Shown here: positions 31,614-39,729 of the stretch, piece after piece | Layout of the letters: each line of letters begins with the position of its first letter | How positions within the stretch are numbered: position 1 is the first letter of the stretch | Source: DATDFB01 sp035276475 | GTDB lineage: Bacteria > Acidobacteriota > Thermoanaerobaculia > Gp7-AA8 | Reading direction: 5' to 3' | DNA length: 64,000 nt | Assembly: GCA_035276475.1 (NCBI GenBank) | Contig: DATELQ010000055.1 | Span: 1 to 64,000, forward strand | Notes under the pieces: model-generated | What the model saw: the letters and a program-made list of their open reading frames with translations, nothing else | Told to the model about the DNA's origin: nothing | Databases searched by the model: none | Position numbers and translations under genes: made by a program

Positions 31614-32366
31614 TCAGCCCAAATTGAAGGTCTCGCCGAGGTAAATGCGCCGGACTTCCGCATCGGCCGACAGGCTTTCGGGGACTCCCTGTCGAAAGAT
31701 CTCGCCCTCTTTGATGATATAGGCCCGGTCGGTGATCTTCAATGTTTCCCGCACGTTGTGGTCTGTAATGAGGATTCCGATCCCCCGGGCTCGCAGTTGC
31801 GAGACGATGCGCTGAATCTCGAATACCGCGATTGGATCGATTCCTGCAAACGGCTCATCTAGCAAAATGAATGCCGGGTTGATCGCGAGGCTTCGGGCGA
31901 TCTCGACGCGGCGCCGCTCCCCCCCCGAAAGCGAGAACGCCTTGTTCCGCGCGATGTGCGTGATGCCGAACTCCTCGAGCAGCTCGCGCGTGAGGCGCTG
32001 ACGCTCCGCCAGCGGCAGGTTCATCGTTTCGAATACCGCCAACAGATTTTCCTCGACGGTGAGCTTGCGAAACACCGACGCCTCCTGCGGCAGGTAGCTG
32101 ATGCCGCGCTGCGCGCGCAAGTACATCGGCAGGTCGGTGATGTCGTCGTCGCCCAAGGTGACGTGGCCGCCGTCGGGTCGCACGAGGCCGACGATCATGT
32201 AGAACGTGGTCGTTTTCCCCGCGCCGTTCGGCCCCAGGAGGCCGACGATCTCGCCCTGGCGAATCTCGACCGAGACGTCGCGCACGACGCGGCGCTTCTT
32301 GTAGACCTTGACGAGATGCTCCGCGGCGAGGCGGAGCTGCCCGTCGGGATTGGGGTTGACGGTCAT
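31614..32366 (-). CDS. lptB: LPS-export ABC transporter ATPase LptB
   Basis: 250 residues. Walker A GPNGAGKT (45-52), Q-loop SYLPQEASVFRKLTVEEN, signature LSGGERRR, Walker B AFILLDEPFAGIDP and the switch His in LITDHNVRETL. Powers LPS extraction by the LptFG permease (fused here at 6384-8843). First gene of the lptB-rpoN-hpf run; the LptC/A-like gene, normally adjacent, is separated by an inserted DinB/MFS pair. Confidence 0.95.
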   Translation of the reverse strand: MTVNPNPDGQLRLAAEHLVKVYKKRRVVRDVSVEIRQGEIVGLLGPNGAGKTTTFYMIVGLVRPDGGHVTLGDDDITDLPMYLRAQRGISYLPQEASVFRKLTVEENLLAVFETMNLPLAERQRLTRELLEEFGITHIARNKAFSLSGGERRRVEIARSLAINPAFILLDEPFAGIDPIAVFEIQRIVSQLRARGIGILITDHNVRETLKITDRAYIIKEGEIFRQGVPESLSADAEVRRIYLGETFNLG

Positions 32367-32378
32367 CAGTCGCGCATT

Positions 32379-32870
32379 CTATGCGGGCATCTCGTCGCCG
32401 GACGGGCCGTAGATGCCCGGCACCTTCCCGCCCATCGGACGGATGTAGGTCGTGAGCTGGCCGCGGTGATGGATCATGTCGTGGAGAAATCCCCACATGT
32501 AGTCTTCGACGGAGCCGTGGCCGCCTTCGTTCCCGTCGATGTAGAAGACGACGTTGCCCATCCACTTGCCGTCGTCGAGGGCCTCGATCTTCGCGCGCAG
32601 CGCGTCCGTCTCGCGGTCCCATTCGGCGACGATGTCGTCGAGCGTCGACGGGTGCGGTGAGCGCTGCATCGACCAACGCACCGCGCCCGAGTCGAGCATG
32701 TCGTTGAGCACGCGCTGCTCGACCGCCAGTTGCCACGCCAGCTCCGCCGCGCTCGGCGAGCGCTCGTGCGGGCGGTAGGACAGTTGATCGGACGGCAGGG
32801 CGCGCAGGACTTTGCCGAACTTCGGCTCTTCCTGCTTCCACTGTTTGACGAAGAGTTCTCGTACGGTCAT
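32379..32870 (-). CDS. DinB-family protein
   Basis: 163 residues of the DinB superfamily. Candidate metal-binding His are in RPHERSPS and FLHDMIHHRGQLTTYIRP, the last being the typical C-terminal H-x3-H signature. No specific function known. The ATG is 6 nt after the minus-strand box TAGTGT (32882-32877). It lies between lptB and the divergent MFS gene, interrupting the usual lptC/A-lptB linkage. Confidence 0.78.
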   Translation of the reverse strand: MTVRELFVKQWKQEEPKFGKVLRALPSDQLSYRPHERSPSAAELAWQLAVEQRVLNDMLDSGAVRWSMQRSPHPSTLDDIVAEWDRETDALRAKIEALDDGKWMGNVVFYIDGNEGGHGSVEDYMWGFLHDMIHHRGQLTTYIRPMGGKVPGIYGPSGDEMPA

Positions 32871-32875
32871 GGGCC

Positions 32876-32886
32876 TACACTATCAT
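32876..32886. promoter_or_regulatory. shared divergent -10 region of DinB (-) and MFS (+)
   Basis: TACACTA reads TACACT on the plus strand and TAGTGT on the minus strand (6 nt before the DinB ATG). An overlapping plus-strand TATCAT (32881-32886) is 8 nt before the MFS GTG. Both transcripts would have no or very short leaders. Confidence 0.45.
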
Positions 32887-32894
32887 CGCGCGCC

Positions 32895-34091
32895 GTGCGC
32901 GCACTCGTCCTCCTGGCCCTGGTCGAGCTGTTCGCCATGGGCCTCTGGTTCGGCGTCTCCGCGGTCGCGCCGCAGATCGCCGCGGAGTGGCACCTCGACC
33001 CTTCCACGGCCGCGTGGCTCACGCTGGCCGTGCAGCTCGGCTTCGTCGCCGGAACGCTCCTCAGCGCGCTGCTGAATCTTCCGGACATCATCCGCACGCG
33101 GCACGTGCTCGCGGTCTCCGCGCTCTGTGCCGCGATCGTCAACGCCGTGCTGGCGATCTTCGTCCACAGCGCCGCGCCGGCCATCGCGCTGCGCTTCCTC
33201 ACCGGCGTCTTTCTCGCCGGCGTCTACCCGCCGGGGATGAAGCTGATCGCGACGTGGTTTCGCCAGGGCCGCGGCCTCGCGCTCGGCGTGCTGGTCGGAG
33301 CGCTGACGCTCGGCAAGGCCTCGCCGTACCTCGTCAACGCCGTCGGCTCGAAGGAGTGGCGCATCAACGCCGGCTTCGCCTCGGTCATGGCCATCGTCGC
33401 CGTCGTCCTCGTCGTCTTCTTCGTCCGCGAAGGGCCGTACGCGCTGCCGAACCAGCCGTTCGACATCGGCCAGATCGCCAAGGGTTTCCGCAACCGCGGC
33501 GTGCGCCTGGCGAACTTCGGCTATTTCGGGCACATGTGGGAGCTGTACGCGATGTGGACGTGGGCGCCGGTGATGATCCGCGCGAGCCTCAAGGTCAGCG
33601 GCGACAAGCCGATCTACGCGGAGATCGCCTCGTTCGTGGTGATCGGCGCGGGCGCGATCGGCTGCGTGGTGGCCGGCCGCGTGGCCGACCGCATCGGCCG
33701 CCCCATCGTCGCCTCGGCTGCGATGATCGCGAGCGGCGCCTGCTGCATCGCCATCGGCTTCTTCTACGGCCACTCGCCCGTGGCGCTCCTCGTCATCGCC
33801 GCGATCTGGGGCGCGACCGTCGTCGCCGACTCTGCGCAGTTCTCCGCCTGCGTGACGGAGCTCGGCGACCCCCGCTACGTCGGCACGGCCCTGACGATCC
33901 AGACCTGCATCGGCTTCCTCATCACGACCGTGTCGATCCGGATGATGCCGGCGCTGGTGGCGCGGGCGGGGTGGCAGTATGCGTTTGCGGCGCTGGCGAT
34001 CGGGCCGTTTCTGGGGACGATGGCGATGCTGAGACTGCGCGGCGCTACGGTTGCGGCTTATACGTCCCCTGCGTCGGCGAAGTCGGGCTGA
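32895..34091 (+). CDS. MFS transporter
   Basis: 398 residues, 12 predicted helices in two six-helix halves. N-half motif is LRFLTGVFLAGVYPPGMKLI and the A-motif-like loop between helices of the second half is AGRVADRIGRPIV. Resembles nitrate/nitrite or drug/proton antiporter-type MFS, but the substrate is not readable. Start is GTG 32895 (VRALVLLALVELFAMG), 8 nt after TATCAT. Overlaps the convergent lptC/A-like gene by 47 bp. Confidence 0.8.
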   Translation: MRALVLLALVELFAMGLWFGVSAVAPQIAAEWHLDPSTAAWLTLAVQLGFVAGTLLSALLNLPDIIRTRHVLAVSALCAAIVNAVLAIFVHSAAPAIALRFLTGVFLAGVYPPGMKLIATWFRQGRGLALGVLVGALTLGKASPYLVNAVGSKEWRINAGFASVMAIVAVVLVVFFVREGPYALPNQPFDIGQIAKGFRNRGVRLANFGYFGHMWELYAMWTWAPVMIRASLKVSGDKPIYAEIASFVVIGAGAIGCVVAGRVADRIGRPIVASAAMIASGACCIAIGFFYGHSPVALLVIAAIWGATVVADSAQFSACVTELGDPRYVGTALTIQTCIGFLITTVSIRMMPALVARAGWQYAFAALAIGPFLGTMAMLRLRGATVAAYTSPASAKSG

Positions 34092-36006
34092 CCACCTCGA
34101 CCTTATTGCGGGCCAGGTCGTAGGCGATGTGCTGCGCCGTCAGGCTGCCGTTCGGCGCGTTCGCCGTGGCCAGGTTGCCGTCGACGAAGACCATACGCCG
34201 AAGCACGTAGTACGTCGCCTTGTCGCCGGTCAGCTTGCGGCTCGTGGCCGTGTCGGTCAGCACGACCTTCTGCTCCGCCTCGACGTGCTCCAATTTCTTG
34301 TTCGCGTCGAAGAAGAACGTCGCCTTCTCCCCGCTCATGTGTCGCGTCTCGTCGTCGATCTTCACATTGCCGAGGAGCTCCACGCGGCGCTCGTTCTTGT
34401 GCGCGACCAGCGTGTCGCTGTGCGAGATCATCGGCGTCTTGCGGGCCTCGCCGCTGGCCGTGTTGTACAGAATCGTGCGCACGCCGCCGCGCGCCGTGAC
34501 CTGGTCGCCCTGCCCCTGCACTTGCAGCTCCGAGGAGAAGATCGTGTTCGTCTCCTGCCAGGCGCGCACGTGGCCGTTGAACACCGCGATCTTCTGCGCC
34601 TGGCGCATCACCAGCGTGTCGGAGTTGACGAACACCGGCTTCCCGGCGGGAAACAGATTCGTCGCGTCCGCGGTCGGGCCGTTGCTCTTCGAGACCAGCT
34701 GGGCGATCACGTCACCGTTCGCGCGGGCGCTCTGCGCGTGCGGCGAGAGCTCGATCTGCGCGGCCTTCAGAATGTTGCCGTCGGAGACGACCGTCGGATT
34801 GAACCCCGGCTGCGCCGTCAGCACGACGAGGTCGTTGACGATGTCGTACGTCGCCCGCACCGCGCGCGCGTCGTTCTTCGGATCGGTGTAGTGGCAGTTC
34901 CCTTCCATCGCCGCGTTCACCGCCTTGTGCGTCGACGGATCGAAGTAGACGACGAGGTGCTCCGACGTCACGTTGCGCAGCTCCGGGCCGAGCTCCTTCA
35001 TCACGATCTCGCCGTCGGCCTTGAGATTGGTGACGACGCGGTTCGCCAGCGCGGCGCGGAACGTGCGCGCCACGATGTCGCGCTTCGGCGGGCCTTCGAT
35101 GATCGCGTGCGCGGGCGCGGTGTCGCCGATCATGTTGAGCGCGCTGATCTGCCCGTTCGCCCCGAGCTCGCTCGTGAAGCGGTCGCAGAACAGCTCCTTG
35201 CGCCCGGGCGCGCTGGAGAGACTCGACGACGCCCCCATGACGATGTCGACGTGCCCGTTGCCGTCGAGCGCGGAGAGCGTCTTGCGGTCGGGCGTCAGCT
35301 TCGCGGCCATGTGGTCGCAGTTGACGCGGTCGTCGCCGTGCGTGAAGACGACGTTCGCGGTGAAGTCGACGTTGTTCTCCTTGCGGCGGAACACGCCGTC
35401 GTCCGCTTTCAGATTCATCGGCAGCTCGCCCGGCTCGCTCGGCTGCATCGTGGCGTCGACCTTGTCGAAGAGGTGGAGCATCTCCGCCTGCACGTCGAGG
35501 TCGAGCGCGCCGCCGCTCCCTGTCCAGCGGTCGATGCGGAAGTTGACCTTGATGTGATTCGTGAGGTGGTTGCCGTCGAACTTCAGCTCCGCCGTGGTGA
35601 TCTCCACGCCGTCGCTCGACGTCACCTTCACGCCCCCCTTCGCCTCCGCTTCCTTCGTGTTGCTATTGAACTGCGCCTGCGGGCAGACGAGCTCGTAGGT
35701 GAGGCCGTTGGGGCGGAAGATCGTCAGCTCGACCCCTTCGAGCGTGTTCCAGCCCGACTTCACGAAGGCGACGACGCGGCGCGCGCGGATACGCGAGACG
35801 ACGCGGCCGCCGATCGTCTGCGTGTCCTCGAACGACCGCGCCTCGCTGCCCGGCACGTCGAAGGGGCGCATGGTCGACGTCACGCCCGTGGTGGGCGCCT
35901 GGTTGCGCACGCGCCGGCCGGTGCGCCAGTTCAGGACGATGACGGCGATGAAGGCGACGAGGGCGATCGGTAGGGCGACGCGTAAGATGCGGATCGTCCG
36001 CTGCAC
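34045..36006 (-). CDS. LptC-LptA-like fusion, periplasmic LPS-bridge protein
   Basis: 653 residues versus about 190 for LptC and 180 for LptA. N-terminal membrane anchor (about 9-25, LPIALVAFIAVIVLNW), then an LptC-like beta region (about 60-190: IRARRVVAFVKSGWNTLEGV, CPQAQFNSNTKEAEAKGGV). Several OstA/LptA-type repeats follow (for example DDGVFRRKENNVDFTANVVF, VELLGNVKIDDETRHMSGEK, KLTGDKATYYVLRRMVFVDG). I infer a tethered single-chain beta-jellyroll bridge from the inner membrane toward LptD. recJ lies 15 bp upstream. Confidence 0.78.
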   Translation of the reverse strand: MQRTIRILRVALPIALVAFIAVIVLNWRTGRRVRNQAPTTGVTSTMRPFDVPGSEARSFEDTQTIGGRVVSRIRARRVVAFVKSGWNTLEGVELTIFRPNGLTYELVCPQAQFNSNTKEAEAKGGVKVTSSDGVEITTAELKFDGNHLTNHIKVNFRIDRWTGSGGALDLDVQAEMLHLFDKVDATMQPSEPGELPMNLKADDGVFRRKENNVDFTANVVFTHGDDRVNCDHMAAKLTPDRKTLSALDGNGHVDIVMGASSSLSSAPGRKELFCDRFTSELGANGQISALNMIGDTAPAHAIIEGPPKRDIVARTFRAALANRVVTNLKADGEIVMKELGPELRNVTSEHLVVYFDPSTHKAVNAAMEGNCHYTDPKNDARAVRATYDIVNDLVVLTAQPGFNPTVVSDGNILKAAQIELSPHAQSARANGDVIAQLVSKSNGPTADATNLFPAGKPVFVNSDTLVMRQAQKIAVFNGHVRAWQETNTIFSSELQVQGQGDQVTARGGVRTILYNTASGEARKTPMISHSDTLVAHKNERRVELLGNVKIDDETRHMSGEKATFFFDANKKLEHVEAEQKVVLTDTATSRKLTGDKATYYVLRRMVFVDGNLATANAPNGSLTAQHIAYDLARNKVEVVSPTSPTQGTYKPQP

Positions 36007-36021
36007 GCGCCTCGCAACTCC

Positions 36022-37698
36022 TTACGGCTGAATCGAATTCCGCGCGTCGACGAGGTTCAGGCGCGCCCCCGTGGGGGCGTACGCGTCGGGCTCGAGGTGG
36101 AAGAGGACGTCGCTCGGCGCGCGCAACAGATCACGGAGGAGCGGTTGCGCCGAGGGCCAGACGACGGCGATGGCGCGCCCGTCGTTGGCGTCGCGCAACA
36201 GCACTTCGCAGCACTCGTCGGCGAACGTCCGCTGCGACACGACCTCCACTCCGCGCGCGAGAAAGAGCGGCTGAGGATTGCCGGCGCCGAACGGCTGCAG
36301 CATCTCGTGCGCGGCGAAGAGCTCGCGGTCGATCTCGTGCAATTCGAGCTCGGCGTCGATCGCGGCGATGCGGCGGAAGAGATCGCCGTCGATCGCTTCG
36401 AATTGTTTCGCCAGGCGTTCGCGCAGCGCATCGAGGTTCTTTCGTTCGAGCGAGAAGCCGCACGCGAATTGATGGCCGCCGAAGTGCGTGAAGAGCTCGT
36501 GCACGATGTCGAGCTGCGCGTGGAGGTCGATCGACGGGATGCTCCGCGCGGAGCCGACCGCGACCTCGCCGTCGATCGAGATCGCCAGCGTCGGGCGGTG
36601 GTAGCGCTGGGCGATGCGGCCGGCGGTGAGGCCGATGACGCCGCGATGCCATCCCTCCCCTGCCACGATGATGATCCGCTCGTCGCCTTCGATTTGCTGC
36701 TCGGCGGCGTCGCGGACTTGCTTTTCGATCTCCTGGCGCTCGGCGTTGAGCCGATCGAGCTCCGCGCAGAGTTGCCACGCCTTGTCGTCGTCCGCGGCGG
36801 CGAAGAGATCGATCGCTGTGTCGGCCGAGGCGAGGCGGCCGGCGGCGTTGATGCGCGGGCCGATCTTGAAGCCGATGTCTACAGCTCGTAGAGGCTTGCC
36901 AAGCAGACCCAGACGTCGAATCAACGCCCGCAGCCCTCGGTTGCGCGGCTCCGCGAGCGCGTGCAGACCGAGCCAGGCGATGGTGCGGTTCTCGCCGACG
37001 AGTGGCGCGACGTCGGCGATCGTGCCGATGGCCGCGATCTTCAGCAGCGACTCGATCGACATCTTTCGCCGGTTGCGCCGCACGAGCTCGCAGCAGAGCT
37101 TGAAGGCGACGCCGACGCCCGCGAGCTCCTTGAATGGATACGCGCACCCCGGCTGCTTCGGATTCAGCACCGCCGCAGCCTCGGGGAGGATGCCTGGAGG
37201 AAGATGATGGTCGGTGATGATAACGTCGATGCCGCGCTCGAGCGCGCGGCGGACGGGATCGACGGAGGTGATGCCGCAATCGACTGTGATGACGAGCTTT
37301 ACGGCGCGGTCGACGAGCACGCGCTCGATGACCTCGGTCTTGAGGCCGTAGCCGTCGACGAGCCGGTGCGGCACGACGTGCGCGGCGTCGGCGCCGAGCG
37401 TTCTCAGCACCGTTTGCAGCAACACGATGGAGGTGACGCCGTCGACGTCGTAGTCGCCGTAGATCAGAATGGTCTGGCCGTGCCGCACCGCCCGCTCGAT
37501 CCGCCCGCACGCCTCGGCCATGCCGTGAATGCCGGCCGGGTCGTGCAGATCATCGAGCGTCGGCGCCGCGAAGCGCCGGAAGTCATCCTCGGTCGTGACG
37601 CCGCGTCGCGCCACGATGGCGCGCAGCTTGTCGTTGGCGATGGGAATCCGCGGGAGGTTTTCGGAAGGCGGGGGAAGCTGCCAGAGGTCGTGGAGCAC
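36022..37698 (-). CDS. recJ: single-stranded-DNA-specific exonuclease RecJ
   Basis: 558 residues. DHH-family 5'-3' ssDNA exonuclease of recombination and mismatch repair. Motifs: DYDVDG (82-87), VDCG (139-142), DHH (163-165) and the DHHA1 motif GGHQFACGFS near residue 400. C-terminal OB-fold region FLARGVEVVSQRTFADE. The start is a GTG at 37698, three bases after the glycosylase stop. Confidence 0.93.
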   Translation of the reverse strand: MLHDLWQLPPPSENLPRIPIANDKLRAIVARRGVTTEDDFRRFAAPTLDDLHDPAGIHGMAEACGRIERAVRHGQTILIYGDYDVDGVTSIVLLQTVLRTLGADAAHVVPHRLVDGYGLKTEVIERVLVDRAVKLVITVDCGITSVDPVRRALERGIDVIITDHHLPPGILPEAAAVLNPKQPGCAYPFKELAGVGVAFKLCCELVRRNRRKMSIESLLKIAAIGTIADVAPLVGENRTIAWLGLHALAEPRNRGLRALIRRLGLLGKPLRAVDIGFKIGPRINAAGRLASADTAIDLFAAADDDKAWQLCAELDRLNAERQEIEKQVRDAAEQQIEGDERIIIVAGEGWHRGVIGLTAGRIAQRYHRPTLAISIDGEVAVGSARSIPSIDLHAQLDIVHELFTHFGGHQFACGFSLERKNLDALRERLAKQFEAIDGDLFRRIAAIDAELELHEIDRELFAAHEMLQPFGAGNPQPLFLARGVEVVSQRTFADECCEVLLRDANDGRAIAVVWPSAQPLLRDLLRAPSDVLFHLEPDAYAPTGARLNLVDARNSIQP

Positions 37699-37701
37699 GT
37701 G

Positions 37702-38127
37702 TCAGAAGTTTACCCGCTCCCACGCCGCGATCCCGCCGCGCTCCACCACGAAGATCGGATGCGCCACGGGTGACTCGTCCTCAACCACCCACGCCGGATT
37801 CCGCCGCCGCAGCTTCGCGGCCAGATGCTCCAGCTCGTAGCGCAACTGCCCATCGCTCACCCGCAGCCGCGCTCTCGTCCGCTCCGGCCGCACGCGCGTG
37901 GCATCGAAGTCATACCCGCGCCGCCGCGCCTCGCGCGCCACCGCGGCGAGATACGTCGCAATCGACGCGACGGGATCAACGCACTGGCGAAATCGATCGA
38001 GCTGCGGATGCCGCGTGTAGCCGCGCGTCTGTCCGGCCAGCACCGCCTGCGCGAGCAATCCCTCGCGCCACAGCGCCACGAGGCCCGGCGGATCGAGATA
38101 TCGGGGATGGATCGACCAGAGCCGCAC
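37702..38127 (-). CDS. pyrimidine-dimer DNA glycosylase-like protein
   Basis: 141 residues beginning MRLWSIHPRYLDPPGLVALWRE, the opening of the Pyr_excise family (T4 endonuclease V-type relatives), followed by the GYTRHPQLDRF segment. Such small enzymes are predicted to excise UV photoproducts, but many environmental members are untested. The GTG start at 38127 overlaps the accA stop (TAGTG). A repair role would fit with recJ immediately downstream. Confidence 0.7.
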   Translation of the reverse strand: MRLWSIHPRYLDPPGLVALWREGLLAQAVLAGQTRGYTRHPQLDRFRQCVDPVASIATYLAAVAREARRRGYDFDATRVRPERTRARLRVSDGQLRYELEHLAAKLRRRNPAWVVEDESPVAHPIFVVERGGIAAWERVNF

Positions 38128-39071
38128 TAGCCCTTCTCGAACACGCCCATCCGCCGAAACTTCTTGTACCGCTCCTCCGGCAAAAGACTCGCCTTGATCT
38201 TCTGCAGCTCTTTCAACCCCTTCTCCAGATACGGCGCGAGGAGCTCCGCCGCCTTCGCGGCGTCGGCGTGCGCGCCGCCGTCGGGCTCGGGGACGATGTC
38301 GTCGATGATGCCGAACTTCTTAAGATCCGCGGCGGTGATGCGCATCGCCGCCGCAGCCTCGGGCGCGGCCGACGCGTTCTTCCACAGAATTGCCGCGCAT
38401 CCCTCGGGGGAGATGACGGAGTAGACCGCGTGCTCGAGCATGTAGACGCGGTCGCCGACGCCGAGCCCCAAGGCGCCGCCGCTGCCCCCTTCGCCGATGA
38501 CCGACACGATGATCGGCACGCGCAGCGCCGCCATCTCGCGCAGGTTCACGGCGATGGCCTCGGCCTGTCCGCGCTCCTCGGCGCCGACGCCCGGATAGGC
38601 GCCCTGCGTGTCGACGAACGAGAAGACCGGCAGCTCGAACTTCTCCGCGAGCTTCATGACCCGCAGCGCCTTCCGGAACCCCTCGGGACGCGGTTGCCCG
38701 AAGTTGCGGACGATCTTTTCCTTCGTGTTCCGCCCCTTCTGGTGCCCGACGATCGCGCACGGCTGCCCGCGGAACCGGGCGAAGCCGGCCACGATGGCGG
38801 CGTCGTCGGCGAAACCGCGGTCGCCGTGGACCTCCGTCCACTCCTCAAAGAGGGCGCCGATGAAGTCGAGCGTATACGGCCGCTGCGGGTGCCGGGCGAC
38901 CAGGGTCTTCTGCCACGGCGTGAGGCCCGAATAGACCTCCTGCGCGACTTTGGTAAGCTTCTCCTGCAGCTCGGCGAGCCGCGCCGGATCGCCCTCGCTA
39001 GCCGTAACCTCTTCAATCTGACGCCGGAGTTGGAGGATCGGCTCTTCGAAGGCCATCGGGTCGCCGCTCAT
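38127..39071 (-). CDS. accA: acetyl-CoA carboxylase carboxyltransferase subunit alpha
   Basis: 314 residues. With AccD transfers CO2 from carboxybiotin to acetyl-CoA, giving malonyl-CoA for fatty-acid synthesis. Signatures: HPQRPYTLDFI, FVDTQGAYPGVGAEERGQAE, VIGEGGSGGALGLGVGDRV and YSVISPEGCAAILWK. Start ATG 39071 preceded by TAGGGT 8 nt upstream; longer in-frame starts overlap the divergent gene. Confidence 0.93.
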   Translation of the reverse strand: MSGDPMAFEEPILQLRRQIEEVTASEGDPARLAELQEKLTKVAQEVYSGLTPWQKTLVARHPQRPYTLDFIGALFEEWTEVHGDRGFADDAAIVAGFARFRGQPCAIVGHQKGRNTKEKIVRNFGQPRPEGFRKALRVMKLAEKFELPVFSFVDTQGAYPGVGAEERGQAEAIAVNLREMAALRVPIIVSVIGEGGSGGALGLGVGDRVYMLEHAVYSVISPEGCAAILWKNASAAPEAAAAMRITAADLKKFGIIDDIVPEPDGGAHADAAKAAELLAPYLEKGLKELQKIKASLLPEERYKKFRRMGVFEKG

Positions 39072-39093
39072 GGGAGCGCACCCTAACACGAAC

Positions 39094-39642
39094 ATGACTC
39101 TGACGGAAGCGACTGAAAAGCCAGCCACTAAGCCGCTCCAGGAGGTGTGGGGACGCAACGAAGTGATGCGTCACGTGCCCTCTCTGGAATGGCTCGTCCG
39201 CAAGCTCGATGATGATCTCCGGCACCGCATCGAGAAGCTCTGGGTGTCGATCGCCGCGGTCCCGCACGACGACCCGCGCCGCGCTTCGCTCGACGATCAC
39301 GCCCGCGCGCTTTGCCGCTCCATCGATCGGCTGGCCGAGGTGGCGCGGCACACGCGGTCGAACCACGTGCCGAACGACCTCGGGGACCGCCTGATCTGGT
39401 CGATCAACCACGCCATCTCCTGCTTGAACGCCCTCGACCCGGCCCTCTTCGGCCGCCGCTGCCCGTTCCACACGTTCGAGCGCTCGAAGGCGGAGCCGGT
39501 CTACAGCGCAACGGTCGGCGTGCTCGCGCACGTCCGCGACTTGACGGCGCTCGTGCGGACGGTCGATCCGAATCTCGACGAGCGGCTGCTCGACGGGTTG
39601 GTGACGTTGCAGGAGCCGCTGCGCCGCGAGCCGATTGCCTAG
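39094..39642 (+). CDS. hypothetical helical protein, 182 aa
   Basis: No family recognised. Soluble, mostly helical, with notable segments VPSLEWLVRKLDDDLRHRIEK and IWSINHAISCLNALDP. No signal peptide or membrane helix. Divergent from accA with a 22-bp gap. Start 39094 is preferred because 39070 would overlap accA; neither has a Shine-Dalgarno. Its stop is followed immediately by heptad array C. Confidence 0.65.
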   Translation: MTLTEATEKPATKPLQEVWGRNEVMRHVPSLEWLVRKLDDDLRHRIEKLWVSIAAVPHDDPRRASLDDHARALCRSIDRLAEVARHTRSNHVPNDLGDRLIWSINHAISCLNALDPALFGRRCPFHTFERSKAEPVYSATVGVLAHVRDLTALVRTVDPNLDERLLDGLVTLQEPLRREPIA

Positions 39643-39644
39643 AA

Positions 39645-39719
39645 AGCGGGCAGCGAGCAGCGGGCCGCGGGCAGGCTTCGGTTTCCTGCTCGCTGCTCGC
39701 CGATCGCCGCTCGCTTCTA
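39645..39719. repeat. heptad inverted array C (4 + 5 heptamers)
   Basis: Left 7-mers AGCGGGC, AGCGAGC, AGCGGGC, CGCGGGC (39645-39672), a 12-nt spacer, then CCTGCTC, GCTGCTC, GCCGATC, GCCGCTC, GCTTCTA (39685-39719). It fills the gap between the stop at 39642 and the next start at 39730, and its end overlaps the TACAAT box of that gene. Confidence 0.85.
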
Positions 39720-39723
39720 CAAT
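39718..39723 (+). promoter_or_regulatory. leaderless -10 of the serine hydrolase gene
   Basis: TACAAT exactly 6 nt before ATG 39730, with no Shine-Dalgarno. The heptad array would lie just upstream in the -35/upstream region. Confidence 0.45.
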
Positions 39724-39729
39724 GTCGTC

